From positions 32,729 through 96,728 of the forward strand of contig DEMS01000002.1 in NCBI GenBank assembly GCA_002359315.1: a stretch of DNA of 64,000 nucleotides, read 5' to 3'. Under the pieces are notes generated by a model that was not told the origin of the DNA, made no database searches, and was given only the letters and a program-made list of their open reading frames with translations. The translations under genes and the position numbers were made by a program. The DNA is from Bacteroidetes bacterium UBA2664. Its GTDB lineage: Bacteria; Bacteroidota; Rhodothermia; Balneolales; Balneolaceae. Below, piece by piece: positions 16,201 to 24,979 of this stretch. How positions within the stretch are numbered: the first letter of the stretch is position 1; each line of letters opens with the position of its first letter.

Positions 16201-16342
16201 TGAATTCAAGGGCGATGATGTACAATCACTTCAGGAACTGAATGACGCTGTCGGTCCGGGAAGCAATGTCGAGGCAACAGGTACATACCAAGTCAATCAA
16301 CAGAATCAAAAAATTGTCATCGAAGTTGAATTCGAGATTTAG
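13205..16342 (+). CDS. Large lipoprotein with eight DUF5666-like repeats
   Basis: 1045 residues. Lipoprotein signal: hydrophobic segment then FSGCSIND, with the lipid-bearing cysteine at about residue 25. Residues about 30-310 form a unique domain. From about 312 there are eight units of roughly 80 residues, each opening like FEGxVxxVNxxxxxFxLxNG and closing like IxxEVEFxx; these match the DUF5666 pattern, a small beta fold of unknown function. Between units 7 and 8 lies a decapeptide repeat, GNGGQGDDNA, seven times (about residues 893-962). The protein is strongly acidic. It sits between a FecI sigma and FecR, so it may be a surface partner of the TonB receptor at 17418. Function unknown. 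Confidence 0.85.
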   Translation: MKSRIQNLTQLTAAFLIAIFIFSGCSINDSNVGSDTSELTSEELELAGQIIAESVSDQKDGIFSSLNDAFTLPSNNNFTQSIQEAENYSTPAFKAVSLTAETTGQSNYSYTYDPESGKHFVTQNRSINEGNISKETTVELEYIYYDTAGNFVVSPRIDNDRIETIDFLGKRTGSIESGSFQSNFDRSDQFIIEGLTSNSQLLTIDGLHQGNGEFRVTRENGDLLERYYDLTVEFINVQVNNQTVESNGNLKNGVTGTLSYELLINKSVNGDESVKTVNGTIEFNGDGTALLKFRNLLSQFKIKLETGSLLEEDEFEGFIRSVNTSENSITLFNSDKFILTSESQISSESALNTLVEIESALENDIRVKTEGSFITDAEGSNIIQTVEFNFEEEDVEFDELIESVNISENSITLNRSGTLFLTDSTQIDSDGDFFTLESVQNSLENGNSVKAEGEFQLNSDDRKTIIKVEFELEDQEFEDFIESADTTAQSFTLEDGTTYFVNDSTKFDENVSSIEELDELLSIGYKIEAEGTYKIDTDDRWVVTKVKFDIEDFDESDFEGVVLSVNISDQTFTLNNGLVFNVNSRTKFKKNIRTLNELAVALNENESVYAEGEYFTNANGENILIEVEFSISDGDEESEEGEFEGIVQTVNLNQQTFVLKNGLLLYVDSDTEFSDDDIESLEKLSELLEIGHHIEAEGRYVNNGNGKNVVVEVEFDVDEIEFEEKEYSGEVQSVNLNLGFFIVRNGLVVYTNSDTEFADGEIETLEELQQALRSGASVHASGTYFTNNRNRHFALSVEFERIDEFEESDFEGTVQNVNLNQNSILIQGGLMLYLDSSSEIEGSDITSIDDLNSALSDGNRIHAEGTYYNNNRGRNIIVNIEFEAVEEDDSDDGNGGQGDDNAGNGGQGDDNAGNGGQGDDNSDNGGQGDDNAGNGGQGDDNAGNGGQGDDNAGNDGQDDDESDEGNESSAFSGVVQNVNMNQQSFLLKNGTLLYINSDTEFKGDDVQSLQELNDAVGPGSNVEATGTYQVNQQNQKIVIEVEFEI
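15881..16090 (+). repeat. Seven in-frame 30-base repeats coding GNGGQGDDNA
   Basis: Seven units of exactly 30 bases begin at 15881, 15911, 15941, 15971, 16001, 16031 and 16061. The first two are identical and later ones differ mostly at third positions; the last is degenerate (GNDGQDDDES). The period keeps the reading frame, so gain or loss of a unit changes linker length only. The Asp/Asn/Gly content suggests a flexible, possibly calcium-binding linker. Confidence 0.9.
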
Positions 16343-16430
16343 GCAGACTGAAAACAGTATGAGCTATCAGATAACCCCATATCCAAAAGTCATTCAGACA
16401 GTTAACGGCTGTCTGAATGGCTAATATCCT

Positions 16431-17417
16431 ATGAACAACGAAGAAAACATATCAATAGAAGATCGCAGGCTCGCAAATGAGTTACTCAATGAACTTCATT
16501 CTGATAAGGAAGGACGAAATTCCGTTAATCGATTACATGAAGAACTTTTTGCTTACAAATACAATATTACAAATCAATATGCAACAAGGGTAGAACTTGC
16601 TAAAAAGCAGTGCTGGAATAGTATCAGTGAAGATATTTTCAGTAGTAAACGATCTTCAGCAAGTCCCGGTTTCACAAATATAATTACGCTCAACAACCTG
16701 AAACCCTACTGGAAAGTTGCTGCGATAATTCTTTTCACAATTTTACTGTCCATTTTTTATTTACAGATCGCAGTTCAACAACCGACACTTATTGTAAGCT
16801 CCGAATCAACAATTGAAACGGTTGAACTCAGTGATGGCAGCATTGTGACATTGCGGCCCAATTCCAGCCTATACAGTGTTGAAAAGTCGGAATTCACACA
16901 GGCTGTCCGGCTTGATGGTGAAGCCTTTTTTTCAATTTCAAATCATCCGGAGCGTACTTTTCTGGTTGAAGCCGGGAATGGGTTCATAGAAGTATTGGGA
17001 ACTCAATTCAATATTCGAACCTGGCAAAACAGTACAACTGTATTCCTTGAATCGGGCTCATTAAGGTTATCATCGCTGAACAGGCAAAATGCGCTCATTC
17101 TTCAGCCCGGACAGGTATCAACCGTAAAACCAAATAATCAGATTTCTGATCCCACTGATACTGAAAAAGAGTACTATACCTCCTGGCGCGATGAAATTCT
17201 ACTATTTAACAATCGCCAGGCATCAACTATTTTTCGTGAACTTGAATATCACTTTTCAATTCATATTGAAGCTCCTTCAGACATTGAAAATACCCCATTG
17301 GGTGGATCCATTTCGCTTCAAAGCTTGCAGACGGCACTTCAAAATCTCGGAGTTGTACTTGATGGCGAATTTGTGTTGATTTCAGGCAACCGATATCGTT
17401 TTGAGGAGCTAAAATAG
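16431..17417 (+). CDS. FecR-family anti-sigma regulator
   Basis: 328 residues. Cytoplasmic N-terminal part about 1-98, one membrane segment about 98-117 (WKVAAIILFTILLSIFYLQI), then a FecR domain (TVELSDGSIVTLRPNSSLYS; VRLDGEAFFSISNHPERTFL; FIEVLGTQFNIRTW; GSLRLSSL, about 128-225) and a C-terminal DUF4974-like domain (FNNRQASTIFRELEYHFSIH) to the end. Such proteins pass a signal from a TonB receptor across the inner membrane to the paired ECF sigma. It stands directly before the TonB receptor gene, with no gap, supporting one signalling unit with the sigma at 12593. Confidence 0.93.
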   Translation: MNNEENISIEDRRLANELLNELHSDKEGRNSVNRLHEELFAYKYNITNQYATRVELAKKQCWNSISEDIFSSKRSSASPGFTNIITLNNLKPYWKVAAIILFTILLSIFYLQIAVQQPTLIVSSESTIETVELSDGSIVTLRPNSSLYSVEKSEFTQAVRLDGEAFFSISNHPERTFLVEAGNGFIEVLGTQFNIRTWQNSTTVFLESGSLRLSSLNRQNALILQPGQVSTVKPNNQISDPTDTEKEYYTSWRDEILLFNNRQASTIFRELEYHFSIHIEAPSDIENTPLGGSISLQSLQTALQNLGVVLDGEFVLISGNRYRFEELK

Positions 17418-20069
17418 TTGAAACAGGTGGTTTGGATGTTTAGATTCTTCGCCGTTTTCTTGATCATATTAATCTTATTTAATCCGGAACGTGCTGAATC
17501 ACAATTCAGTTTCGAAAACAGGCCCGCAATTGAAGTTCTTAACGAAATTCAGGAGAAATCAGATTATCGATTTCTTTATCGTGAATCGCTGCTTTCTGAC
17601 TTCTATTTAACTTTCTCGGCTTCGTCATCAGATTTAATAAGTCATTTGGAAAGTGAATTGGAGAACCACGGCCTGCAATTGCTTCATGACCAAACGGGTG
17701 TTCAGTTTATTATTACACCAATTAATCCATCTGAATTAACAGAACCGGATTATTATACTATAAAAGGCCAGATCGTAGATCACGTAACCGGAGAAAGACT
17801 CCCCTATGGTACAGTAAAATGGGTTGAGGATAAACAGCTGAAAGGAGTCCCTGCATCCCCATCCGGCACTTTTTCTATTCAAACCAAGTCAAATCAGAAT
17901 CATCTATCAGTAACTGCCTCCTATGTAGGCTATGAAAGCAGAACTGTTTCAATTCCTTTAGAAAATGAAAGAGTATTGTCGGACATAACATTCAGGCTCC
18001 AGCCGGAATCTTTTCAGGGTTCAGAGATTATCGTGTACGGAACAAATTTTTACAGCGTCGGGGATTCTCTTGCTTCCGGGTTGATTAAAACAAACAGATT
18101 TAGTCCATTGGGCGATGGAAATGCAGTTCGTGCACTTCAGATTCTCCCATCTGTTCAGCCTGCAATGGCAATGAATGATGGATTATCAATCAGGGGAAGT
18201 GCTCCGGATGGTTTTTTACTTGAATTGGATGGCATTACGATATTCAATCAAAGTCACCTTTTTGGCCTTATTGACAGTTTTAATGATGATGCAGTCATTA
18301 ATAGCGGTTTCTACTATAGTGTGGCGCCGGCTTATGTCAATGCTCCGGTTGGCGGGAAACTCTCACTTACAACAAAAAATGGATCTCTAAACAACATTCA
18401 GGCAAATGCCAGTTTCAGTAACTCAACCGTCCGAAGTACGATTCAAACACCTCTAAAGAGAGGTAAAAGCAGCTGGTTATTATCCGGAAGAATTTCAACG
18501 ATGAATCAATTGGATTGGCTGAATAACGATAATTTAATACAGTGGGGGCTTGATGTAGACCGGCCCAACTCATTATCCGTCACGGATCAATCAGTGAACA
18601 GAAGTTTGGTTACACCGAAAGAGTCAAGCGTTCACTTTTTTGATCTGCACAACAAATTTTACCATGAAGGATCAGACGGTTCAAGAACAATAATCAGCAG
18701 TTATTTTGGAGGAGACAGAACGTTTCAAAATGCGGATAGAATTACCAAAACCAATTCGCTTAGAGATCGTTACGAAGAAATTGAAGTAGAAACTCAAAAT
18801 AAGTGGAACAATTTTACCACCACAGTTCAACATCAGAGAGAACTTTCTGAGCGTGTATATAGTCACTCTTTGCTGGGTATAAGTGCATATGAAACGTTTT
18901 TCCAAAAAGATGATTTTATCTTTACTGAAACCATTCGATCGCCAAATACAAATCAGACGATTCTGTTTTCCTCTCCTCTTGAAAATCGCAGCACCATGAA
19001 CCTGGTCAGGTTAAATCAAAATTTTGACATTGATTTAAACCCGATATTCATCAAAACCGGTTTAATGAGTTCATATTATCGAAATGAGTATCTGGAAAAA
19101 TCTTTTGACCGGCCACAATTTTTCAGCCGTACAGCATCCATGTCTACAGATCTTTTTCTTCATCTGGATTGGAGATTAAACTCATACTTCGAACTTTCTT
19201 CAGGCGCCCGGGCTCAATATTTTTCAAACGGGCGTTACTTTAATATTCTCCCCAGAATTCAGGCTAAGTTACTTCCGAATCAACCTATATCATTTCATGC
19301 AGGATACAGTCAAAATGTTCAATATATCAACCGAATAAGTTTTAGTAATGCAGTAACCGCAGATATATGGATCCTGGCCAATGAAAATCAACCCCCTACT
19401 CATTCAGAGCATTTTACTGCAGCCGTATCGTTAAATCCATATAATTGGCTTTTTTTTCAGACAGAAATCTATCAAAAGGATTTTGATAATCTCAGACTGC
19501 ATGAATTGAACACTTCAACACTGATAAATGCCTCTGATGAGACCCCATGGTTTCACCAGAATAAAGGAACTGCTCGTGGATTGGAGGTTTTGTTACGATT
19601 TAATTTCTCAATTTTTGATCTCACTCAGACGTATACATACTCCTCAGCTGAATTACAAAATGAGCTCTTGAATGATGGTGATTCCTTCTTTGCACCGTGG
19701 GATCGAACCCACTCCGCTTCTACGCTGTTAGAGTTGAACATCAACAGAAAATTATCACTATTCGCTTCATATTCTATAGCCAGCGGTACGGTATTTTTTA
19801 ATGATGATCTTAATCAAAATCATGAGGAATCAAGACTTCCTATATACAAAAGATTAGATGTAACGATTGCGTATAATCAGGCATTTGGAAATAGCAAAAT
19901 TTCTACAAAAATCTCTGCGTTCAACGTATTGAACAGAAAAAATACCTGGTACCGTGAAATTCAACCGGTTTTTGATTCCCAAGAAACCGTACCTGCCATA
20001 CGTACACAAATGGTCGATGTTTATGATCTTGGTTTCCAGCCGGCATTCGAAATAAAGGTTGTTTTTTAA
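17418..20069 (+). CDS. TonB-dependent receptor with STN signalling domain
   Basis: 883 residues. TTG 17418 follows the FecR stop with GAGGAG nine bases upstream; ATG 17436 with AGGTGG just upstream is an equally good start. Order: signal peptide to about residue 29, STN domain about 30-95 (NRPAIEVLNEIQEKSDYRFL), carboxypeptidase-like regulatory domain about 110-195 (IKGQIVDHVTGERLPYGTVK), TonB plug from about 225 (LQILPSVQPAMAMNDGLSIR, then GSAPDGFLLELDGI), and a barrel to the C-terminus (FQPAFEIKVVF). The STN domain transmits ligand status to FecR. The plug-barrel is short for a SusC and no SusD follows. The ligand cannot be told from sequence. Confidence 0.92.
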   Translation: MKQVVWMFRFFAVFLIILILFNPERAESQFSFENRPAIEVLNEIQEKSDYRFLYRESLLSDFYLTFSASSSDLISHLESELENHGLQLLHDQTGVQFIITPINPSELTEPDYYTIKGQIVDHVTGERLPYGTVKWVEDKQLKGVPASPSGTFSIQTKSNQNHLSVTASYVGYESRTVSIPLENERVLSDITFRLQPESFQGSEIIVYGTNFYSVGDSLASGLIKTNRFSPLGDGNAVRALQILPSVQPAMAMNDGLSIRGSAPDGFLLELDGITIFNQSHLFGLIDSFNDDAVINSGFYYSVAPAYVNAPVGGKLSLTTKNGSLNNIQANASFSNSTVRSTIQTPLKRGKSSWLLSGRISTMNQLDWLNNDNLIQWGLDVDRPNSLSVTDQSVNRSLVTPKESSVHFFDLHNKFYHEGSDGSRTIISSYFGGDRTFQNADRITKTNSLRDRYEEIEVETQNKWNNFTTTVQHQRELSERVYSHSLLGISAYETFFQKDDFIFTETIRSPNTNQTILFSSPLENRSTMNLVRLNQNFDIDLNPIFIKTGLMSSYYRNEYLEKSFDRPQFFSRTASMSTDLFLHLDWRLNSYFELSSGARAQYFSNGRYFNILPRIQAKLLPNQPISFHAGYSQNVQYINRISFSNAVTADIWILANENQPPTHSEHFTAAVSLNPYNWLFFQTEIYQKDFDNLRLHELNTSTLINASDETPWFHQNKGTARGLEVLLRFNFSIFDLTQTYTYSSAELQNELLNDGDSFFAPWDRTHSASTLLELNINRKLSLFASYSIASGTVFFNDDLNQNHEESRLPIYKRLDVTIAYNQAFGNSKISTKISAFNVLNRKNTWYREIQPVFDSQETVPAIRTQMVDVYDLGFQPAFEIKVVF

Positions 20070-20145
20070 TTCTCACTTCTGACTTCTGATAGCTGATAGC
20101 TGATAGCTGATAGCTGATAGCTGATAGCTGATAGCTGATAGCTGA
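20070..20145. repeat. Heptamer array: TTCTCAC, TTCTGAC, then eight TGATAGC
   Basis: The array starts right after the TonB receptor stop with TTCTCAC (20070), TTCTGAC (20077), then runs into TGATAGC repeated eight times without change (20087-20142). Equivalent reading: AGCTGAT units. It lies 77 bases upstream of the next start codon (20220). The same heptamer occurs in reverse at 36361-36384. Confidence 0.9.
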
Positions 20146-20219
20146 AAAAACTAACTTGTATTTAGAATAAAAAATCCATTTCTTAACTAAAATAACAAGT
20201 CACTAACAAGTTACGAATT

Positions 20220-20768
20220 ATGTCTTATATCAATCTGAATAATCAACTGCCGGGCATTGTGGGCCTAATGACCTATCGGCCTGAAACTGCAAAACCGCTG
20301 AATGAATTGGCTGAATTACTCTTAAGAGGCCCTTCAACACTCACATCCGCTGAAAGAGAGATGATTGCATCTTATGTATCCTATCAAAATGAGTGCCATT
20401 TCTGCCACTCTTGTCATGGAGCTGCTGCTGCCCATCATCTGGATGGTGACTTGAATCTATTGGACGATATAAAAGCGGGATTCAAAAAAACGGATCTGTC
20501 AGATAAAATGAGAACCCTGTTGAATATTGCCAAAAAAGTGCAGATTCTGGGCAATAGGGTAACCAAAGAAGATGTCGAAGCTGCTAAAGCTGAAGGGGCC
20601 ACAGATCGCGAAATTCACGACACGGTCTTAATAGCCGCTGCATTCTGCATGTACAACCGATACGTGGATGGACTCGGCACCTGGGCACCGGAAAACAAAG
20701 AAGATTATGACGAAACCGGCAAAAGACTTGCACACGAAGGGTATGGCAATTCAATACCAAATGTGTAA
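20220..20768 (+). CDS. AhpD/carboxymuconolactone-decarboxylase family peroxidase-like protein
   Basis: 182 residues, all-helical. The redox centre is visible at NECHFCHSCHGAAAAHH (about residues 59-75): the AhpD core is E-x(n)-C-x-x-C-x-x-x-H, and here three cysteines are spaced CxxCxxCH. The family reduces peroxides using a thiol relay, and some members are carboxymuconolactone decarboxylases. Conserved acidic helix REMIASYVSYQNE precedes the motif, and AAAFCMYNRYVDGLGTW near the C-terminus is typical of the uncharacterised peroxidase-related branch. Convergent with the SDR gene, 18 bases apart. A heptamer array fills its upstream region. Confidence 0.85.
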   Translation: MSYINLNNQLPGIVGLMTYRPETAKPLNELAELLLRGPSTLTSAEREMIASYVSYQNECHFCHSCHGAAAAHHLDGDLNLLDDIKAGFKKTDLSDKMRTLLNIAKKVQILGNRVTKEDVEAAKAEGATDREIHDTVLIAAAFCMYNRYVDGLGTWAPENKEDYDETGKRLAHEGYGNSIPNV

Positions 20769-20786
20769 TTAGGCAGGAAGTTGGGC

Positions 20787-21506
20787 TCACACCATCTGGT
20801 GCGACTCGGGCTGAATAACAATTTCATTCAGAACTGATTGTCCCGGCTGAGAGGCTGCATAATAAACCGCTTTAGCCACCTCTTCCGGCGTCAGCATTTT
20901 ATCTTTCTGTACTCTCATATCAACTTTTGGATTCTCCCAAAAATCGGTGGCGACGCCTCCCAGATAGAGCAGAGAAAAAGAGATACCGGAACGTTTATTC
21001 TCTTCCACTAAAGCCTTGGTAAATCCGGTTACTGCAAATTTGGACGCAGAATAGACCGATGTATTTCTCATAACACTCTTGCCCAGTATACCGGGGAACA
21101 TCACAATCCTGCCTTTTTTTGCCGTTGCCATATACCTGGCGACGGTCTGCGTCACTAAAAAAGTACCATAGATGTTTACATCAAATACCTCTTTTGCATC
21201 CGCGGGTTTAATATCCAGCAGAGGCTGTATGAGTCCTGTGCCAAATGCATTTACCAGGACGTCAATATCACCCAGCTTCTCCTGAACTTCTCTAACCATA
21301 TCAGACACTGAGCCAAGATCTGTCACATCTACATTTATAACATACGCCTCTCCCCCATTTTCATTGATGCTTTTTGCCTTCGCCTCTGCCTTTGATTTAT
21401 CTCTGGCCGCCAATACTACTTTTGCCCCGGCTTTTGAAAAAAGTTCTGCACATGCCCGGCCAATTCCACCGGAACCGCCTACAATCAACACTACCTGATT
21501 CTTCAT
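20787..21506 (-). CDS. Short-chain dehydrogenase/reductase
   Basis: 239 residues, the normal SDR length. Rossmann cofactor motif GGSGGIG near residue 10 (VLIVGGSGGIGRACAELFSK), acidic NVDVTD, the NAFG motif (in place of NNAG) after VLVNAFGTG, and the catalytic YSASK (Tyr-x-x-x-Lys, about 151-155). An NAD(P)-dependent oxidoreductase of unknown substrate. It is transcribed away from the cytochrome gene at 21695, so a shared 188-base upstream region serves both. Substrate cannot be predicted. Confidence 0.9.
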   Translation of the reverse strand: MKNQVVLIVGGSGGIGRACAELFSKAGAKVVLAARDKSKAEAKAKSINENGGEAYVINVDVTDLGSVSDMVREVQEKLGDIDVLVNAFGTGLIQPLLDIKPADAKEVFDVNIYGTFLVTQTVARYMATAKKGRIVMFPGILGKSVMRNTSVYSASKFAVTGFTKALVEENKRSGISFSLLYLGGVATDFWENPKVDMRVQKDKMLTPEEVAKAVYYAASQPGQSVLNEIVIQPESHQMV

Positions 21507-21622
21507 TTTATTTTATTCATTTGAGATTGAGTAATGAAAATCAGATATGCGATAAAAACGTTCATTTTCAATAACGATTTTCACCATCTTTTAAGATTCA
21601 ATTTTCCGACTCTTGATTTATA

Positions 21623-21660
21623 AAAATTAAAATTGTACTGTATTGAATAATTTTAATTTT
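21623..21660. promoter_or_regulatory. Perfect 12-base inverted repeat upstream of cytochrome c gene
   Basis: AAAATTAAAATT (21623-21634) and AATTTTAATTTT (21649-21660) are exact inverted copies with a 14-base loop, ending 34 bases before the cytochrome start. It could be an operator or just AT-rich chance; all stem bases are A or T. Confidence 0.3.
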
Positions 21661-21694
21661 AGTGTAATCAATTATAAGACATGGGGATAGACTA

Positions 21695-22612
21695 ATGAAA
21701 ATTCTTAAATGGATTGGAATTATTGTTGGAGCACTGCTGATCACGTTAGTAGTAACTGCTACTGTACTTTTTTTAATTAGTAAACAGCACGAAAACGAAA
21801 CCTATCAAATAGATGTAGCTGCTGTCGATTATACGTTCGATGATGAAGCAGAAATGCTTTCTCTGGGACAACATGTGGCAACCATTAGAGGTTGCGTTGA
21901 ATGTCATGGCGGCGATTTAGGGGGCGATATTTTTTTAGAAGACCCGATTGTAGGGGTTCTGGTAGCCACAAACCTCACATCAGGCACCGGCGGTCTTGGC
22001 AGTACTTACAGTGATGAAGATCTGATTCGTGCCATTCGTCACGGTGTCCGAAAGGATGGTAAATCGGTTATTTTCATGCCGTCACATGAGTACAATGTGA
22101 TAGACGCCAAAGATTTAGCTGCATTAATAGGCTACATACGAAGCATGGACCCGGTGGATAGCAGCCATCTCCCGGAAACGAAAATTGGAGTCCCGTTTCG
22201 GCTCATGTATGTACTATCGGGGGGTGACATTCACTTGTTTCCTGCAAGAATCATTGATCATACACTTCCAACGCCCGAACCGGTAGAGGCCCGAAGTCCG
22301 ATGGAACTTGGTGCGTATGTCGCTACAACGTGCATCGGCTGTCACGGTAATAATTACGGCGGGGGTACTATTCCGGGGGTTCCGCCAAATTGGCCTGATG
22401 CCGCAAATATTACGATGGGCGGAACTCTTGCCAATTATGCATCAGCAGAAGATTTCATCCATACAATGAGAACCGGGGTTACCCCATTGGGTGTTGAAAT
22501 GATTCCGGAATTTATGCCGTGGCCTGTATTTGGATCCATGACAGATGAAGAGTTATCCGGTTTGTTCGTCTATTTGCAATCACTGCCTCCAAGAGAGACC
22601 GGTAGCCGATAG
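21695..22612 (+). CDS. Membrane-anchored dihaem cytochrome c
   Basis: 305 residues. One N-terminal membrane segment at about 7-29 acts as anchor. Two haem c sites: CVECH (residues 67-71) and CIGCH (213-217). Candidate axial methionines lie in IFMPSHEYN (about 128) and PEFMPWPVF. Each half carries the DLxxLIGYIRSMxP or ELSGLFVYLQSLPP helix found at the end of cytochrome c domains. It should carry electrons in the periplasm, perhaps from a dehydrogenase; paired oxidoreductases are often GMC or alcohol dehydrogenases, one of which is at 57511 but not adjacent. It converges on purL with 8 bases between. Confidence 0.92.
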   Translation: MKILKWIGIIVGALLITLVVTATVLFLISKQHENETYQIDVAAVDYTFDDEAEMLSLGQHVATIRGCVECHGGDLGGDIFLEDPIVGVLVATNLTSGTGGLGSTYSDEDLIRAIRHGVRKDGKSVIFMPSHEYNVIDAKDLAALIGYIRSMDPVDSSHLPETKIGVPFRLMYVLSGGDIHLFPARIIDHTLPTPEPVEARSPMELGAYVATTCIGCHGNNYGGGTIPGVPPNWPDAANITMGGTLANYASAEDFIHTMRTGVTPLGVEMIPEFMPWPVFGSMTDEELSGLFVYLQSLPPRETGSR

Positions 22613-22620
22613 TTTGAAAT

Positions 22621-24861
22621 CTACTGTTTCATTGCCGTCGGTATGGCATTCTCGTATGGGGTTTTCAGATCTTCGATTTTCAATAAGATCTCTGAATCAA
22701 TGATCAGCTCATCCCCCCCTACAACACCCAAAGTTTGAAACGGTAATTCTCGGTCATTTAATATTTTTTCGATCTCTTTACTCTTGGAAAGATTTGCCGT
22801 GATCACTACTCCGGATTGTGCTTCACTGTAAAGTACCTCATGATACGAAACCTCCTCAAGGCTTTTCACAGACAGTGCTGCACCCAGCCCGGAAAATATC
22901 GCCATCTCGGCAAGAGTAACGGCTAAGCCGCCATCCGAAAGGTCATGCGCCGCTGTAATCTTTTGCGATTTTATTAAAGTGAGAACGATATCCTGAAGTT
23001 TCACCTCAAAATCGAGATCGATTTCCGGTGCGTCACCGGTTGTGAGTCCATGTATCGTTTTCAAATATTCCGAACCGCCTAATCCCTTGCGGCCGGCACC
23101 CAGATAATAGATTAAATCCCCTTCTTCTTTGAAACCCGGAGTCATTGTATGTTTTTCTACATCTTCTACAATGCCCAGCATACCAATCACCGGTGTCGGG
23201 AAGATGGCCCCTTTCGGATTCTCATTGTACAAACTCACATTCCCTCCGGTTACCGGTGTATTTAACGCTCTGCACGCATCACCCATCCCGCCTAATGCCT
23301 CTTTGAACGTCCAGTAAACTTCCGGTTTATACGGATTCCCAAAATTAAGACAGTTGGTAATGGCCACGGGCTTCCCGCCACTGCACACTACATTTCGGGC
23401 CGATTCCGCAACCGCAATCTGCCCCCCTTTTCTGGGGTTCAAATAGACATATCGCCCATTGCAATCCGTTTTTACCGCCAACCCTTTTTTGGTTCCCTTG
23501 ATACGAATCACGCCCGAATCTGCAGCCCCGGGGCCATTCACCGTATTGGTACGAACCATGGTATCATACTGCTCATAAACCCATCGTTTGGATGCGATAT
23601 TGGGCGCTTTTAATAATTTTTTTAATGTCTCATTGTGATCGGCCGGATGATCTATCGTTGTCATATCAAAACCCTGAACTTCATCCAGATATGCCGGTTT
23701 CACAGCCTCCCTGACATATTGCGGGGCACCGCCTCCCAGAACGAGTGAATCGGCGGGCATTTCCGCTTTGATTTCACCCTCTTTCCAGTAGGTAACCTTA
23801 TCCCCTTCAACCACCTCTCCGATCACCACCGCGTTTAGATCCCACTTCTCATAAATATCAATGACTTCCTGCTCTCTTCCTTTTTTTGCAACAATGAGCA
23901 TCCGTTCCTGGCTCTCGCTGAGAAGCAGTTCATAAGCCGTCATGCCCTCTTCACGCATTGGCACCTTATCCAGATCCAATTTCATGCCCTGGCCACCCTT
24001 GGCTGTCATCTCGGAAGATGAACATGCAATTCCGGCTGCGCCCATATCCTGCATTCCAACCACAGCGCCGGTTGTTAGTGCCTCCAAACTTGCCTCCAGA
24101 AGTAATTTTTCCGTAAATGGATCCCCAACCTGAACACTCGGCCGCTTCGCTTCACTCTCGGCACTGATATCTTCTGATGCAAATGTAGCCCCGTGTATAC
24201 CGTCGCGGCCGGTGCTCGATCCTACAATGATTACCGGATTACCGATTCCCTCGGCAATCGCTGAAGCGGTCTCTCCCACTTTTACGATTCCGACACTCAT
24301 CGCATTTACCAGTGGATTCCCCTCATACGCTTCATCAAAGTAAATCTCACCGGCTACCATCGGGATTCCGAAGGAGTTGCCGTAATCGGAGATTCCGCGA
24401 ACCACACCATCCAGCAGATACCGAACCCGTGGGTTATTCATATTGCCAAACCGAAGGGAGTTGAGAGATGCAATCGGACGTGCTCCCATTGTAAAGATAT
24501 CCCGGTGAATTCCGCCGACCCCCGTTGCCGCACCCTGATACGGTTCAATCGCCGACGGATGATTGTGGCTTTCAATCTTAAATGCACAGGCCAGCCCATC
24601 CCCGATATCCACCAAGCCGGCATTTTCTTCACCGGCCTCCACCAACAGTTGATCCCCCTCTCTCGGCAGTTTTTTAATTTCAAGAATTGAATTTTTATAC
24701 GAGCAGTGTTCACTCCACATTACTGAATAGACACCCAGCTCTGTGAATGTAGGGGTTCGTCCCAGAAAGTTTTTGATCATGTCGAACTCCTCTTCATTGA
24801 GGCCATGATCCAATACAAGTTCAAGTGTTACTTCGGGTTCCTGCAGCTTTTTTTCTGACAT
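22621..24861 (-). CDS. purL: Phosphoribosylformylglycinamidine synthase subunit PurL
   Basis: 746 residues, the length of the small PurL that needs PurS and PurQ partners, unlike the 1200-1300-residue single-chain form. It performs step four of purine synthesis, making FGAM from FGAR with ATP and ammonia. N-terminal signature [14 protein letters not shown], then [55 protein letters not shown], and in the second half [11 protein letters not shown] and [17 protein letters not shown]. purS and purQ are not in the window. Regulation not visible; 118 bases lie between it and the HAD gene upstream of its neighbours. Confidence 0.97.
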   Translation of the reverse strand: MSEKKLQEPEVTLELVLDHGLNEEEFDMIKNFLGRTPTFTELGVYSVMWSEHCSYKNSILEIKKLPREGDQLLVEAGEENAGLVDIGDGLACAFKIESHNHPSAIEPYQGAATGVGGIHRDIFTMGARPIASLNSLRFGNMNNPRVRYLLDGVVRGISDYGNSFGIPMVAGEIYFDEAYEGNPLVNAMSVGIVKVGETASAIAEGIGNPVIIVGSSTGRDGIHGATFASEDISAESEAKRPSVQVGDPFTEKLLLEASLEALTTGAVVGMQDMGAAGIACSSSEMTAKGGQGMKLDLDKVPMREEGMTAYELLLSESQERMLIVAKKGREQEVIDIYEKWDLNAVVIGEVVEGDKVTYWKEGEIKAEMPADSLVLGGGAPQYVREAVKPAYLDEVQGFDMTTIDHPADHNETLKKLLKAPNIASKRWVYEQYDTMVRTNTVNGPGAADSGVIRIKGTKKGLAVKTDCNGRYVYLNPRKGGQIAVAESARNVVCSGGKPVAITNCLNFGNPYKPEVYWTFKEALGGMGDACRALNTPVTGGNVSLYNENPKGAIFPTPVIGMLGIVEDVEKHTMTPGFKEEGDLIYYLGAGRKGLGGSEYLKTIHGLTTGDAPEIDLDFEVKLQDIVLTLIKSQKITAAHDLSDGGLAVTLAEMAIFSGLGAALSVKSLEEVSYHEVLYSEAQSGVVITANLSKSKEIEKILNDRELPFQTLGVVGGDELIIDSEILLKIEDLKTPYENAIPTAMKQ

Positions 24862-24979
24862 TGAAATGGGATATTTTTTTATAAATGAACAGCCCTAAAA
24901 GTACGAAATGATCTGAAGCATTTCTTTGATAATTGCTTAAGATTATGAAATTGTAATTATACCTTGCCAAATCATTGAA

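Noticed and set aside
20070..20145. CRISPR or attachment site
   Set aside because: The 7-base units lie end to end, and no integrase or tRNA is nearby.
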